From Solen grandis (lineage: Eukaryota; Mollusca; Bivalvia; Adapedonta; Solenidae), in the NCBI GenBank assembly GCA_021229015.1, contig CM037778.1, forward strand, positions 85,700,756 through 85,764,755: DNA of 64,000 nt. Reading direction: 5' to 3'. Below the pieces are notes generated by a model that saw only the letters and a program-made list of their open reading frames with translations, made no database searches and was not told the DNA's origin. The position numbers and the translations under genes are program-made. Below, one piece after another: positions 11,881 to 21,607 of this stretch (its first letter is position 1; every line of letters begins with the position of its first letter).

Positions 11881-12566
11881 AACGGAATATAATAATTTAC
11901 TATATACACACAGATCTAGTTGGGGAAAAACAAACTCAGAACAATACCAATTATTTTTAGACAGATTTGGTTATAGATATGTAAATTAAAAAAAAAGAAT
12001 ATTTAAAGGAAAAAAGTATTTAGGACATATCTACTGTCTGTCACAAAACTTAACCTTGACCATAACACGGAAATCCTTCCATCTACAGCCTTGAAACTTT
12101 ACAGGTGCATGCACCTTGATAAGCTCTACCAGCAAGGTACTCTGACCTTCATCAAATGACCTTGACCCCTAAGGTCTAAGTCCCTAGGGAACATTCAAAC
12201 GTAGCGCTTGTTCAAAATATTAAGATAACTATTGTTATAGAAAAGATACCGTTACTCACATGGGTAAAAGCATGGCTGAAATTAGATAATAGTTAAACTT
12301 GTAAAGTACTTAATGATTGCAGTCATTAATTGATATCGTCGAAAACATTGCAAAATAAAAAACAACAAAAAAACTTTGACATAAAATCAGCGGAAATTCA
12401 AGCGAACATAGCGTTTGTTACACAAAATAAACCACAATAATGCCAAATTTTGTATTAGATACATGTACTAGTGTTGCGGAGATTGTCCGGTCTATGCGAT
12501 AATTTTAATGACTTAGAGCACTTTTGTTTTGTTATGGAAAATAATCCCATAAAAACAAATAAATGC
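11881..12566. other. AT-rich noncoding stretch
   Basis: Contains a fragment of a dispersed repeat around 12040-12200 (AACCTTGACCATAACACGGA, TGACCTTGACCCCTAAGG). No coding or structural signal seen beyond this. Confidence 0.5.
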
Positions 12567-12842
12567 TTGTTTGTTTGATTGTTGGGTCTAATGTCCCACC
12601 GACGGTATTTAAGTCATTTCGAGACTATGTCTGCTTGAGACAGATGCAGTGCTGTCACTCTGCAGCATCACACTGTAGACACCTAGTCACATTATTCTGA
12701 CACCGGGTAAACCAATGCTAGAAATACCTAAATATATGATTAGCGTCAAGCAAGGGATTTCAATTTTTTATGACTTTGGTATGTCGTGGCCGGGGATCGA
12801 ACCCATGACTTTCGATTCCAGTGCGGACGCTCTAACCGTTTA
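12567..12842 (-). repeat. tRNA-derived SINE, minus orientation
   Basis: On the minus strand the head reads GGTTAGAGCGTCCGCAC and GGGTTCGATCCCC (box B). The body has ATACCAAAGTCATAAAAAAT and GTCAGAATAATGTGACTAGG, and the tail AAATACCGTCGGTGGG. It is about 275 bp. The closest relative is 15629-15915. Confidence 0.8.
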
Positions 12843-13385
12843 AATACTAGTAAATAAATAAAGTAACTCCCTACAAAACTTATTGCCTTTATGAAGAGGA
12901 AAAATGCATTTAAAAAATATTGCGACAGTACAAACACAAAAACTGGAACATAATTTTCACATTCTTGTCAAAAAGGCAATATTTGCTGAAATATTAGCAT
13001 ATATTATCTTTTTCATCAATTGAACAATTTTGTTCCTGAAATATTTCCCTTTCAGTCCTTTATCAATCATTAAGACCTTATATTGATTACTCTCGGATTT
13101 AAACAGTCATTATTTTGCTTTGTATCCGCCGTTATACCAGTTACAGTCAGCTGATATTTTCCATGTTCTTCACGTGCACTTTATGCTGTAGATGATCATT
13201 GTAGGCTTTTGAAGGGCGTCGGAACACATCTCAGTGCATCAGCTACTTCAGTACAAGCGCACCGGATTTTTCTCACAATATCGCGGTGGCCAAGATATAT
13301 CAGATTTTCTTCATACGCTTATATGAGTTGCTTATCTTTGGGTTTATACAACTGTAAAAAGGACCTCTTGGTCAGCAAACATAAA

Positions 13386-13640
13386 TGTTGACACTTGGGA
13401 GGACACTGCCAACAACTGCCTATCTTGGAGGCATGCTGTACACAAAGGAGTAAAAGAGCCAGACTCTCGTCAATGTCAGCAGGAGTGGCAAAAGAGACAG
13501 AAACGCCTGGTTCCCCAAGATTATTCCGTCTCCATCTGTGATGTTTGCATCAGGGACTGTAACTCAAGGACTGGTCTACACAGTCACCACAGACGTTGTT
13601 CAAGAACCTTTTCAGGGCACAATCCATCGCCTTTATAGAC
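13386..13640 (+). pseudogene. Non-LTR retrotransposon C-terminal fragment with CCHC-like zinc finger
   Basis: One open frame (from about 13389) reads DTWEDTANNCLSWRHAVHKG, then CDVCIRDCNSRTGLHSHHRR and CS. This is the arrangement at the very end of many LINE reverse transcriptases: a W-x-x-x-A ... WR segment, then CxxCxRxCxSRxGLxSHxRxC. No reverse-transcriptase core precedes it, so it is a 5'-truncated copy, which is normal for LINE insertion. Which LINE clade it belongs to cannot be told from this tail. Confidence 0.8.
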
Positions 13641-14025
13641 AGAAGTAGGCCAACATGATGGCACTTTATTAAAACAAATTCAATTGATAAGCATTTTATC
13701 CTACTTATGTGGGAGAAAAAAATACTGTTTGGAATGAGAAAGTGCCAATTTATTTTAACTTAACAATGGCACGAATTACAGGTTACAGTGAGGGGTGTTC
13801 CACACTGCTGTAGGTAACATGTCTCAAGTTGAATAATCAACTGGTTCCGCCATAAGTCTTCCACCTCAGACATGTCCAGCATCCTGCCAAATGAAACAGA
13901 AGGTGAACTCGCACAGCTTGATGTATGATGTAAAACTAAAGTGTCAGGTTGAAATCTTTCAAATAAAGTGAGAGATAAAACAAATTAAGGAGGTGCTTGA
14001 TGTATCAATGTCCAGACTTCTGTGA
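13641..14025. other. Noncoding, LINE 3' flank
   Basis: Follows the LINE tail and probably includes its 3' UTR. No clear poly-A tail or target duplication found. Confidence 0.4.
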
Positions 14026-14720
14026 GTGTGTATGTGCTTCCTTGCACATCTGTATTGTTTTTTTTTTTGGTTGTTGCTTGTGATGTCTGTTTTTGTGTTT
14101 CTCTTTCCTGTATTTGTGTTTGTCTCTCATGTATTTGTAGGTTTATGTGTGTGTCCATCCTGTGTGTGTAGGTTTGTATATGTGTATGTCCGTCCTGTGT
14201 GTGTCTGTCCTGTATGTGTGTTTGTCTGCCCTGTAAGTGTAGGTTTGTGTGTGTGTGTGTGTTGTGTCCTGTATGTATGTGGTCTGTCTGTAATATGTGT
14301 GTGTGTCTTTTCTTTATGTGTATGTATGTGTGTCTGCCCTGTATATGTATGTATGTGTTTCTGTCTTATAAGTGTATTTATGTGTATCTGTCTGTCTTTT
14401 CTGTATGTATGTGTGTCTGTCTTTCCTGTATGTGTATGCATGTGTGTCTGTCCTGTATGTGTATGTATGTGTGTCTGTCTGCCCTGTATGTGTGTTTGTT
14501 CATCATGTAAGTGTGTGTCTGTCTGTCCTGTATGTATGTTTGTCCTGTATGTGTATGAATGTGGGTCTGTCTGTCCTGTATGTGTGTGAGTTTGTCTGTC
14601 CTGTATGAGTGGGTCTGTCTGCCCTGTATGTGTATGTTTGTGTGCTTGTCTGTCCTATATGTGTATGTATGTGTGCATCTGTTCTGTATGTATGTATATA
14701 TGTATGTATAACCATTACTT
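14026..14720 (+). repeat. TG-rich minisatellite (TGTATGTGTGTCTGTCC-type)
   Basis: About 700 bp of degenerate tandem TGTGTGTCTGTCCTGTATG units of 16-32 bp. Open frames in several registers on both strands (up to 187 codons, with Cys/Val or His/Thr periodicity) come from the repeat lacking TAA/TAG/TGA, not from a gene. Confidence 0.9.
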
Positions 14721-14964
14721 GATCTACCTGTAAGCGAGAGAACTTAACTTTGTCATGGATTTTGACCAAATTATGCTCTTTTTCTGACTTAGAATTTTGT
14801 TAAAGTTTGCACACCACCATATTTTTCACTGAACCCTTTGAGATAATGCTTTGAAACTTGGGATACACATTTATGAACTTCTTTACTCTTAATTAATTCA
14901 GAGATTAAAATTTTTTAAATTGACAGGCACTGAAATAGTCAAGCACACTGTCTTACAGGCAGCA

Positions 14965-14965
<1 letters not shown>

Positions 14966-14996
<31 letters not shown>

Positions 14997-15002
14997 TGTG
15001 TA
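14966..15002 (+). repeat. (TG)n microsatellite
   Basis: An almost pure run of TG dinucleotides, about 18 units with one interruption. Confidence 0.95.
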
Positions 15003-15099
15003 AAATAATAATTTAATAACAGTATGTAGGTAGGTATGTTTCCTATGAAGTTGTTCCTCTTAATGTACATTCATGGGAGAAAGGTAAGGGGAAACAAGA

Positions 15100-15430
15100 G
15101 CTTCCAAAGACGGCGTGCTCCACTTTTTTGAGTGCTGCATAGTATAATGTCAGCTGTTACTATTTTAGGTATTAATATAAAAAAACATGTGACAAAAGGT
15201 ATTGGGCCCAAAAACACTTGGAAAGTTTCAATCCCCTAGCTTTAGTACTTGCTGAGATAAGAACTTTAAAAACATTAACCTAAAATAATCCATTTTAGAA
15301 TGGACAGTTAAGAAAACTCTTAGTTGAGAAGCGGCATAACTGAACAAAAAATAATTTAAGAGTTACATGCCCTTTTAAAATCTTTACCAACTTTTAAGGA
15401 AAAATAATAACCAGGGAAAAATAATTACCA
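15100..15430 (+). repeat. Dispersed repeat fragment (ACAAGAGCTTCC start)
   Basis: Begins ACAAGAGCTTCCAAAGACGG, with CGTGCTCC and GTGCTGCATAGTATAATG following. The ACAAGAG start resembles the terminal motif of the other hairpin-ended families here (CTCTTGT in the opposite sense). The second end is not clear. Confidence 0.4.
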
Positions 15431-15628
15431 GGGAAACAACATGTGTCTTACCCGCGTGTTGTCAAGTTGTCACCCAGGTTACCCCCGAGTTGGCACGAGT
15501 GAAATATCCAAACGCGGTCTATGGATTTGATTTGATTACTCAGGTTAACCTAGAGTAGTTCAATTAAGATAACTTGGGTTACTTGGGTAAGGCCAATTAA
15601 TCCAAACGGCTACTAGAGGGGAAATGGT

Positions 15629-15915
15629 TTGTTGTGTTAACATCCTAACGACAGTATTTCAGTCTTTTGGAGACTATGTCTACTTGAGATAGATATATAG
15701 CTGCCACACTGCAGTATTACATCACAGACATGTCACATGTGGCATGATACCACATCCAGTCACATTATCCTGACACCAGGCCAACCAGTCCTGGAACAAG
15801 CAAGGGAACTATACCAGTAAAATATTTTTACGACTTTGGTATGTCTCGCAGGGGATCGTACCCACGACCTCCTGCTCCCAAGGCGGACGCTCTAACCACT
15901 CGGCTACCAGGGACG
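15629..15915 (-). repeat. tRNA-derived SINE, minus orientation
   Basis: On the minus strand it begins GGTAGCCGAGTGGTTAGAGC (box A) and has GGGTACGATCCCC (box B). The body contains GACTGGTTGGCCTGGTGTCA and ATAATGTGACTGGATG, and the tail GACTGAAATACTGTCG. That tail is shared with the SINE at 3084 and 59823, so the two SINE types appear to have related 3' ends with different heads. Confidence 0.82.
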
Positions 15916-16929
15916 GAAAAATGGGTGCCGCAAAAACAGTCATAGTAGGATTTGTGATAAAATCCATTTTGAGTTCCAAATTAGATTCAAATCCATGCTG
16001 GCTTTGTCCGGTTAATCAGCGGCATAGTGAGAAGAGACAATGTCCCTCATATCACGAATTATATTGAGTTCGTGGGGCCCATGTATAATCTTTCTGACTT
16101 AAATAGTCATTAAATAAAAATTGAACATATTTGCCAAATAGTTGGACAATATACTAGTTCATGTTGATTCTAAACTAAAAGTGTAACGTATTTCGGATAG
16201 TATCGGCCGCTTTACCTTGCTCATGGGACTGAGTAAAAAATATTAACCAGGGAAACAACACGTTTCTCGGGTTGGCCAGATGCGCTCTATATACGGTGAT
16301 TTTGTTCTTCACGGTTAGCGATTTTCACGGGACACCGTATAAAAGAACTTTCAGTTTCACTCCTTGACATCAGTTAGCAGCTTGTATGAGGAGACCATTG
16401 GGTTAAAGATTAACAGTTTTATTTATTTCAGCTGCAAACTTTGATTATGGAATACTAATGATAACATTGTCTGTATATGTCCAAAACGTGTATTTCTGGT
16501 ATTCCCACATGAAACGTCATGTCTATTTTTAGAATATATTCATTCTCTTTTAGATAATGTATCGTTTTTAATTTCCTGCGATATATGTTATCTCAAAAAC
16601 GTTAATTATTCACACAAAAAAAAAACAAAACAAAAAAAAAAACAAACATAAACTGAGTATGCTGTATCTATATGACGTTTCCAACAGGCACGTGATCTAC
16701 AGATGGCATGCGCAGTTAATCACTTACAATGATTTGCATGAGAAACCGGCCAGAAAACTTTTGTCTTCCTCTAAATCTGTTCAAAGAGAAAGGTAAGCAA
16801 TATTGTAGAGATTATTATTTAACTTATATTCTTTCCATGTAAGCCAAAATAATGGACCGTTCCGAACTTTTCCGCATAACGCGCCGTCCTTAGTTATTGT
16901 TGCTATGCCTCACAAGCTAACATTCAAGA
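15916..16929. other. Noncoding stretch
   Basis: AT-rich, with A-runs near 16613-16645. No gene, repeat end or RNA recognised. The last 90 bases are somewhat richer in CpG (CGCATAACGCGCCGTCC). Confidence 0.4.
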
Positions 16930-17046
16930 GGGGTCTACTAAAAGACGGTCTCCGGTCTCCGAGATCGGAGACCGTCGTTTAGTAGGTAGTAGCTTAATTA
17001 GGTTGATTTGTGCAGTTTATATAACTTAAAATCTTAATTGGCATTT

Positions 17047-17127
17047 ACTTTCTTTTTGTTATGTTGTTATCCAATGAAGGCTCCCTTTCTTTCTTTTTGT
17101 TATGTTGTTATCCAATGAAGGCTCCCA
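17047..17127 (+). repeat. Direct duplication of about 40 bp
   Basis: CTTTCTTTTTGTTATGTTGT followed by TATCCAATGAAGGCTCCC occurs twice back to back with almost no change, which suggests a recent duplication inside the transposon. Confidence 0.85.
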
Positions 17128-17595
17128 TACCCATATTAACAAAATATAGTTTTTATTTGTCTCGTTCTATCACTATATTTCTCTGGTATTTGCTGTAACG
17201 GTTTCTCAAATTATAGCCAAACTGGTTAAGGGGGACTTAATGATTTAATTCAAATTTTAATTATTTATCTTTTGATTAATACACCAGTGTTGTTAGCAAA
17301 TAAGCATTTTAAATGAAATACGCATTTAATTATTTGTTGTCTGTTTTGTGTTTTTTAATATTAATCAAATGATAGTTAAACAAATTATTGTAGCAAAACT
17401 TTCTCTCTAAATCTCTCTCTCTCGTCCCACCTCTCTCCTCTCTCTCTTCTCAATACGCATTTGCGTTCTCTGTGTGTGAATGTGTTTATTATAGTGACTG
17501 ACACATGCCGTAATTGTCCACACCTTATCACGGAGGTGTGTGCCCGAGGCGGTATATCGAGTGATGCTTAAAAGTCCCTGACATAATTTTCAATA

Positions 17596-17624
17596 GTTAT
17601 CATCATCATCATCATCATCATCAA
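17596..17624 (+). repeat. (ATC)n microsatellite
   Basis: About eight CAT/ATC triplets in a row. Confidence 0.9.
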
Positions 17625-18065
17625 GAAATCAAATGATTTTATTTAGAATGTGTCCAATTGAAGAAGACTGTTGATCTTATATTATAATGAAATGTATATG
17701 TAAATAAAACGAAAACCAAAATTAAAGAAAAAATGAACATTAAATTTAAAAAAAAATCAAAATGAATGTAATAAAAAAACAAAACAATAGCTTGTAACAA
17801 TCGTTTTAAACTGCACTAAATGTCGATGAACTTATGCTGTTTTATATCATTTTATAGTTGAATACTTATTTAAGTTAGTTTGTTTGTTTTTTAGTTTGTT
17901 TTAGAACATGACATGCACTGCCAAGACCAGCGTCTAACACATATATTTTTATTACAGTTGTTTATACCAACGTATGCTTGGTGATACCATTTGCGACATT
18001 TTTTATTTTCACACTGAACCAATCGGTGAATTCTGCAATTTCACATACACACGTTGTTTTAATCT

Positions 18066-18708
18066 TTATTGTTTTATGTAGTCCTTGAAAGGATGTAGAT
18101 CTGTGTATTTTGATATTTTCTTTTGGGAATGGTGACATTTTCTTCCGTTTTCAAGATGTTCTCTCATTTCTAAAATATATTTATTTTTAAAATTCAATGT
18201 CCCACCGCTAAAATAAAAATCGACTGAATGTGCTATAGCAAATAGACCACAGACATTGTTGTTTGGTTGTTGCTAGGATACAGTTGTGATAATTGTATTT
18301 GAACGTTATTTTTCTTTTTTAAATTGTCACTTAAACTGTCAAAATAATACACCGTGTCTGGTTCCTCGGCAGATACCATACTAACAGTCCAATGGCAAGT
18401 CCCGTCAAAATGTATTTGAACTGACGGTTTCTGAATTTGACGAGAAAATTTCCTACTTACATTCCATGTTTTTTTTTACTTTCCATGAAGAATGAGATTG
18501 ATTTCGTGTCTTGTAGACCGTTCATATTTGGAAACGGTGATCTTAGTATTTGAATGACTGCATTTAAATGTTTGTCGTTTAACCATTGATGATTCTGTAA
18601 AATATTCTTATCACTCATGTTTAGGTCAAATTGTTTAATCCATGTAGATTCAGTATCTGTTACATCGGAAATTCTTTCAGTCTTCAAATCAATAATAACG
18701 TCACACAT
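18066..18708 (-). pseudogene. Ulp1/SENP-like (C48) cysteine protease with two frameshifts
   Basis: Ulp1-type proteases cleave SUMO-like conjugates; relatives ride in several eukaryotic DNA transposons. Reading down the minus strand, the first frame gives QWLNDKHLNAVIQILRSPFP and GLQDT, the usual N-terminal part. A frame change at the 9-base T-run (18469-18477 on the plus strand) leads into VQIHFDGTCHWTVS (catalytic His in HW, near 18392) and VYYFDSLSDN (catalytic Asp). A second change near 18265 leads into NNVCGLFAIAHSVDF (nucleophile Cys near 18250), then LEMREHL and a stop at 18066-18068. All three catalytic residues remain, so decay is recent or the shifts are assembly errors. It lies inside the TIR element 16930-19264 and is presumably its cargo. 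The start at 18708 is only the first Met of the open stretch. Confidence 0.8.
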
Positions 18709-19271
18709 AAGATTTTTTGCTTATTTCTAATCATATCTTTTTATTTGAAAAACACATGAGCTGTTTCTCCTAAATTATATTACAGACAATAACGTACGTG
18801 CACGTGCAGTAGCCCTGATTAAATGACCTTTATCGCGCAAGTAACCACATACTGATTCAGTAGATATTGACATTATAGATGTATTTACGTTACGTTTTTC
18901 GGATGACGCTGTCTTATCTGCTGTTTCTAAACTTTTATTCCTTGTTTAATATTTGCACTCGTCATTCAACTAATTATCAAATAAATCAGGCAATTTTATG
19001 ATTCAATTAATTTCAAAAGAGACATTAATTTATTAATTTAATTTAAAATTGCGTTAATTGATCAATAACAACAAGACTTCAATTACCAAAAAAAAAGGTG
19101 AAAATTGATTTGTTTAGAAATGTAGACAGTCTAAGCCGGTCTCCGATATATCCCCTGCCCCCCCCCCCCCATATACTACATACTAAACGACGATTTCCAG
19201 TCTCCGGTCTCAGAGACCGGCGGAGACCGTCGATAATTCGGAGACCGGCTTTTAGTAGGCCCCCTTTCAAG

Positions 19272-19370
19272 ATGGCCGCCACTGATGCGGTAGCACCCGA
19301 TTCCCGATCTCATATACAGGATAATATATCGATAAAATATTTGCCTAACGGTCTTCAAATGTGGGAATGA
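19272..19370 (+). other. Short ORF with strong start context between two transposons
   Basis: ATG at 19272 in CAAGATGG (A at -3, G at +4) opens 32 codons, starting MAATDAVAPDSRSHIQ, before a stop. The CAAGATGGCCGCC around it resembles the YY1-type core-promoter/start motif found at many animal genes. No homology is recognised. It could be a truncated first exon whose upstream region was split by the 2.3-kb element. A donor is not obvious (only weak CAAAT|GTGGGA). Low confidence as a gene. Confidence 0.2.
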
Positions 19371-19970
19371 TAAATAAAAAGGCCCACGATTACTTTACCG
19401 AAGACCTTGTTTAAAAAATCAAGATCTAATGAATAATTTATCAAAGATAAAGTAAGAGAAGCTTAGTCCTATTAATATTCCATAGCTTTATGTTATTTTT
19501 TTAGTTGGGTCAAAGCGACGTCATATCGAAAAGCCTCTAAAACAGGAAGCATGTTCCAATGTGAAATCAGAGCGGAATGTTTAAACCATCATAAATAAGT
19601 TTTTCCGTAATAACTCGGCCTATTTACGGACAGAATTGAGAAATTTAATCAATATTCAATCGATATTGATCGTTAGCTTACGATGACAAAAGACAGTAAT
19701 CCAGAGAAGATTATTTGTTTCTACTACTGTGTTACTCTTTTTAACTACCGTAAGTGTGTACAGAGAATCTGCTGGCTGTGTAGTGAAAGCTGATTGGTCC
19801 ATTTTTGAAAACACAGTTGGTACAGAAATGTAATTTTTTTAGACGAAATGTTAAAGCGACATAGCTGTGCTAATGTTTAAAACTATAATTATTATTTAAT
19901 TATTTTTGGTCTTTACCTAAGTATTAATAACAATTTACCATTATATTGTCCTGAACATACAGTATGCTCT

Positions 19971-20066
19971 CTCTCTCTCTCTATGTATATATCATATACC
20001 CCCTCTATTATTGTTATATTTCTCTCTCTCCCTCTATGTATATTCTCTCTCTCTCTCTCTCTGTTT
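19971..20066 (+). repeat. (CT)n microsatellites
   Basis: Two interrupted CTCTCT tracts (about 19971-19982 and 20022-20062) with TATGTATAT between them. Confidence 0.9.
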
Positions 20067-20402
20067 ATATGATTATTTTTATTATCATAATGTTGTTTTT
20101 TTTTCCACCAAAATCATTAAAATATAAGTGCATATACTGTTAGTAATGATATCACTGATGCGGTTTGAGAAAGCAAAATGAAAAAAAAGAATTTAGAAGA
20201 GATATTTTATACATATTTATATAATTATATGCATGTGATTTAACATACCATATCATAATCTTATGAGTATTAGACAGCTTGATTTTCATGTTATGTACAT
20301 ATCCAATACTGTTTCCATGGCAACTCTGAACACCTTGTTGGTAACTTAAGCAAAACTTTAATCATGGCTCCAATGCTCTTTTAATTTCTGTCAACGTTTA
20401 CT

Positions 20403-20822
20403 TTAATGATCAATCACAACTGCCTTTAAGTTATCAAATCGTTTTGACAGTTGCTTAATTTTCTTTACAAATGCCTCTGGCTTCGAGGGGTTGATACTGA
20501 AGTCGAATTTGGGAAAGGTATTGTGTTGTTGGCCAGGAATTTCTTTCAACAGGTCTTCATTATGAAGTATTTGTATCAAACGTGATACATTTTCATCCCT
20601 GTTGACAGCCCTATACCGATGTCTGTATACTTCATGCTGTACAACATTTACATCAAACACCGAATCAAGTGCTTCTCCAAGAGGTCCAATAATTTGGCTG
20701 CATCTCTGAATTGTTTGGTCAGTGTATTTGCCTTTTGCCGCATCCAGAAGGTCTTTAAACAGGCGGTTTAAGATCTCGTTCATGAAATCCATTGGGAGAT
20801 TACGACCGATCCTATCCCTGTA
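20403..20822 (-). pseudogene. DUF6589-like protein, C-terminal part
   Basis: An open frame of about 140 codons ending at 20403. It runs DRIGRNLPMDFMNEILNRLF, then DQTIQRCSQIIGPLGEALDS, ending in KRFDNLKAVVIDH. The G-x-N-x-P-x-D-x-x-x-E-x-x-N-R core followed by an R-C-S/G-x-x-x-G-x-L segment matches how DUF6589 proteins of invertebrates end. They are multicopy proteins of unknown role, often associated with repeats. The frame is intact here, but the 5' part is missing: a stop lies just upstream, and an AG (TAATTACAG|GGAT) may be an acceptor. It sits inside the TIR element 19464-23903, with its 3' end toward the left TIR. Assigned from memory of the family; an unrelated transposase C-terminus is possible. 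Confidence 0.6.
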
Positions 20823-20845
20823 ATTACTGACTTTTCATGTTCGTC

Positions 20846-21244
20846 GGGCACAATAAGATGTCTTTTCGCAATAGACATTCCTGATGTTGATATAATTGTT
20901 CATATTGGTTGTCCCACATCTGTTATTTCATATTGGCAAGAGGCTGGACGCTGTGCAAGAGATGGTAGGCAAAGCCTGAGCTTGATTATTTACAATTTTA
21001 CGGCTTCGCGTAAGAATTCGGACAAAGACATGGCGGATTTTGTTAGCGGATCTGGCAAATGCATCCAAAGCAAATTTTGGAAAAATTCTGTGTTTCAGAG
21101 AAGGAAACCTACAACAGCTCAAGTTGCAGTGGATGCAACAATTCCGTATGCAAATGCCAAGCATGTACTTGTTGCAAAGTATGTGCACAAACTTGTCAGG
21201 TGCACAAACTTGTCAGTGTTCAAACAAGTCAGGATTTGATTTGA
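20846..21244 (+). pseudogene. RecQ-like helicase C-terminal part with Cys-rich tail, frameshifted
   Basis: The first frame reads SGTIRCLFA-IDIPDVDIIVHIGC, PTSVISYWQEAGRCARDGR and SGKCIQSKFW. This is RecQ motif V ([S/T]-x-x-I-R-x-L ... I-D-x-P-D-V), motif VI (Q-E-x-G-R-x-x-R-D-G) and the CIRxxI-type start of the zinc region. The A-F-G-M-G of motif V is absent, as if about seven residues were lost, and both arginines of motif VI remain. After a shift near 21075 (GGAAAAATTC) another frame continues as CSGCNNSVCKCQACTCCKVC, a dense Cys cluster ending in AQTCQ, then stops at 21244. RecQ helicases unwind DNA 3'-5'. The Walker A and DExH parts are absent. It points at the right TIR of its host element. 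Confidence 0.7.
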
Positions 21245-21607
21245 AGGAGTTTTTTAAGAGCGAAAGATGACTGGCATCTGTGTTAGTGTTTAGATGTCTA
21301 AGGCACTAATGATTGATGAGATGATCATGTTGACAATGCTTACTATTAAATATTACTAATGACAAGTGAGTTTTGCTTACAAACATTATTATTTATTTAT
21401 TATTATTATTATTCATTTACAGGAGACTTTGCTAACACCGCCTTCTACTAATGACTATATTATTATTAGATATATACGTAGTGGTTGAAACCAATAAATG
21501 TGTAATCACTTCATTTATTATATCTTCAGATATGCTTGACTGTAATCCGCCAGTCGCCAACATTTTGGAGAAAGTCAATATCCATGTCTTTGTTTTATTT
21601 CCTTTTT

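Larger units (their letters stand above)
16930..19264 (-). mobile_element. DNA transposon with subterminal palindromes, carrying a Ulp1-like protease (KDZ-like candidate)
   Basis: About 2.33 kb. The left end GGGGTCTACTAAAAG matches the right end read inward, GGGGGCCTACTAAAAG. The flanks are ATTCAAGA (16922-16929) and TTTCAAGA (19265-19272), a 7-of-8 match, which suggests an 8-bp target duplication. Each end is folded: GGTCTCCG/CGGAGACC motifs repeat four or more times within 60-130 bp and can form hairpins (16936-16983; 19130-19258). The interior has a broken C48-type protease on the minus strand (18066-18708) and a direct duplication at 17047-17127. KDZ transposons have 8-bp duplications, and Ulp1 genes occur in some of them. 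I see no KDZ transposase, so the class is a proposal; hAT is the alternative for 8-bp flanks. Confidence 0.65.

Noticed and set aside
14026..14769. Open frames of 70-187 codons on both strands, Cys/Val- or His/Thr-rich
   Set aside because: They follow the TGTATGTGTGTCTGTCC minisatellite, which lacks stop codons in several frames; no non-repeat coding sequence joins them.
19098..19271. Plus frame running through the right TIR into MAATDAV
   Set aside because: The upstream part is C-run and palindromic transposon end; only the ATG at 19272 onward is worth considering.
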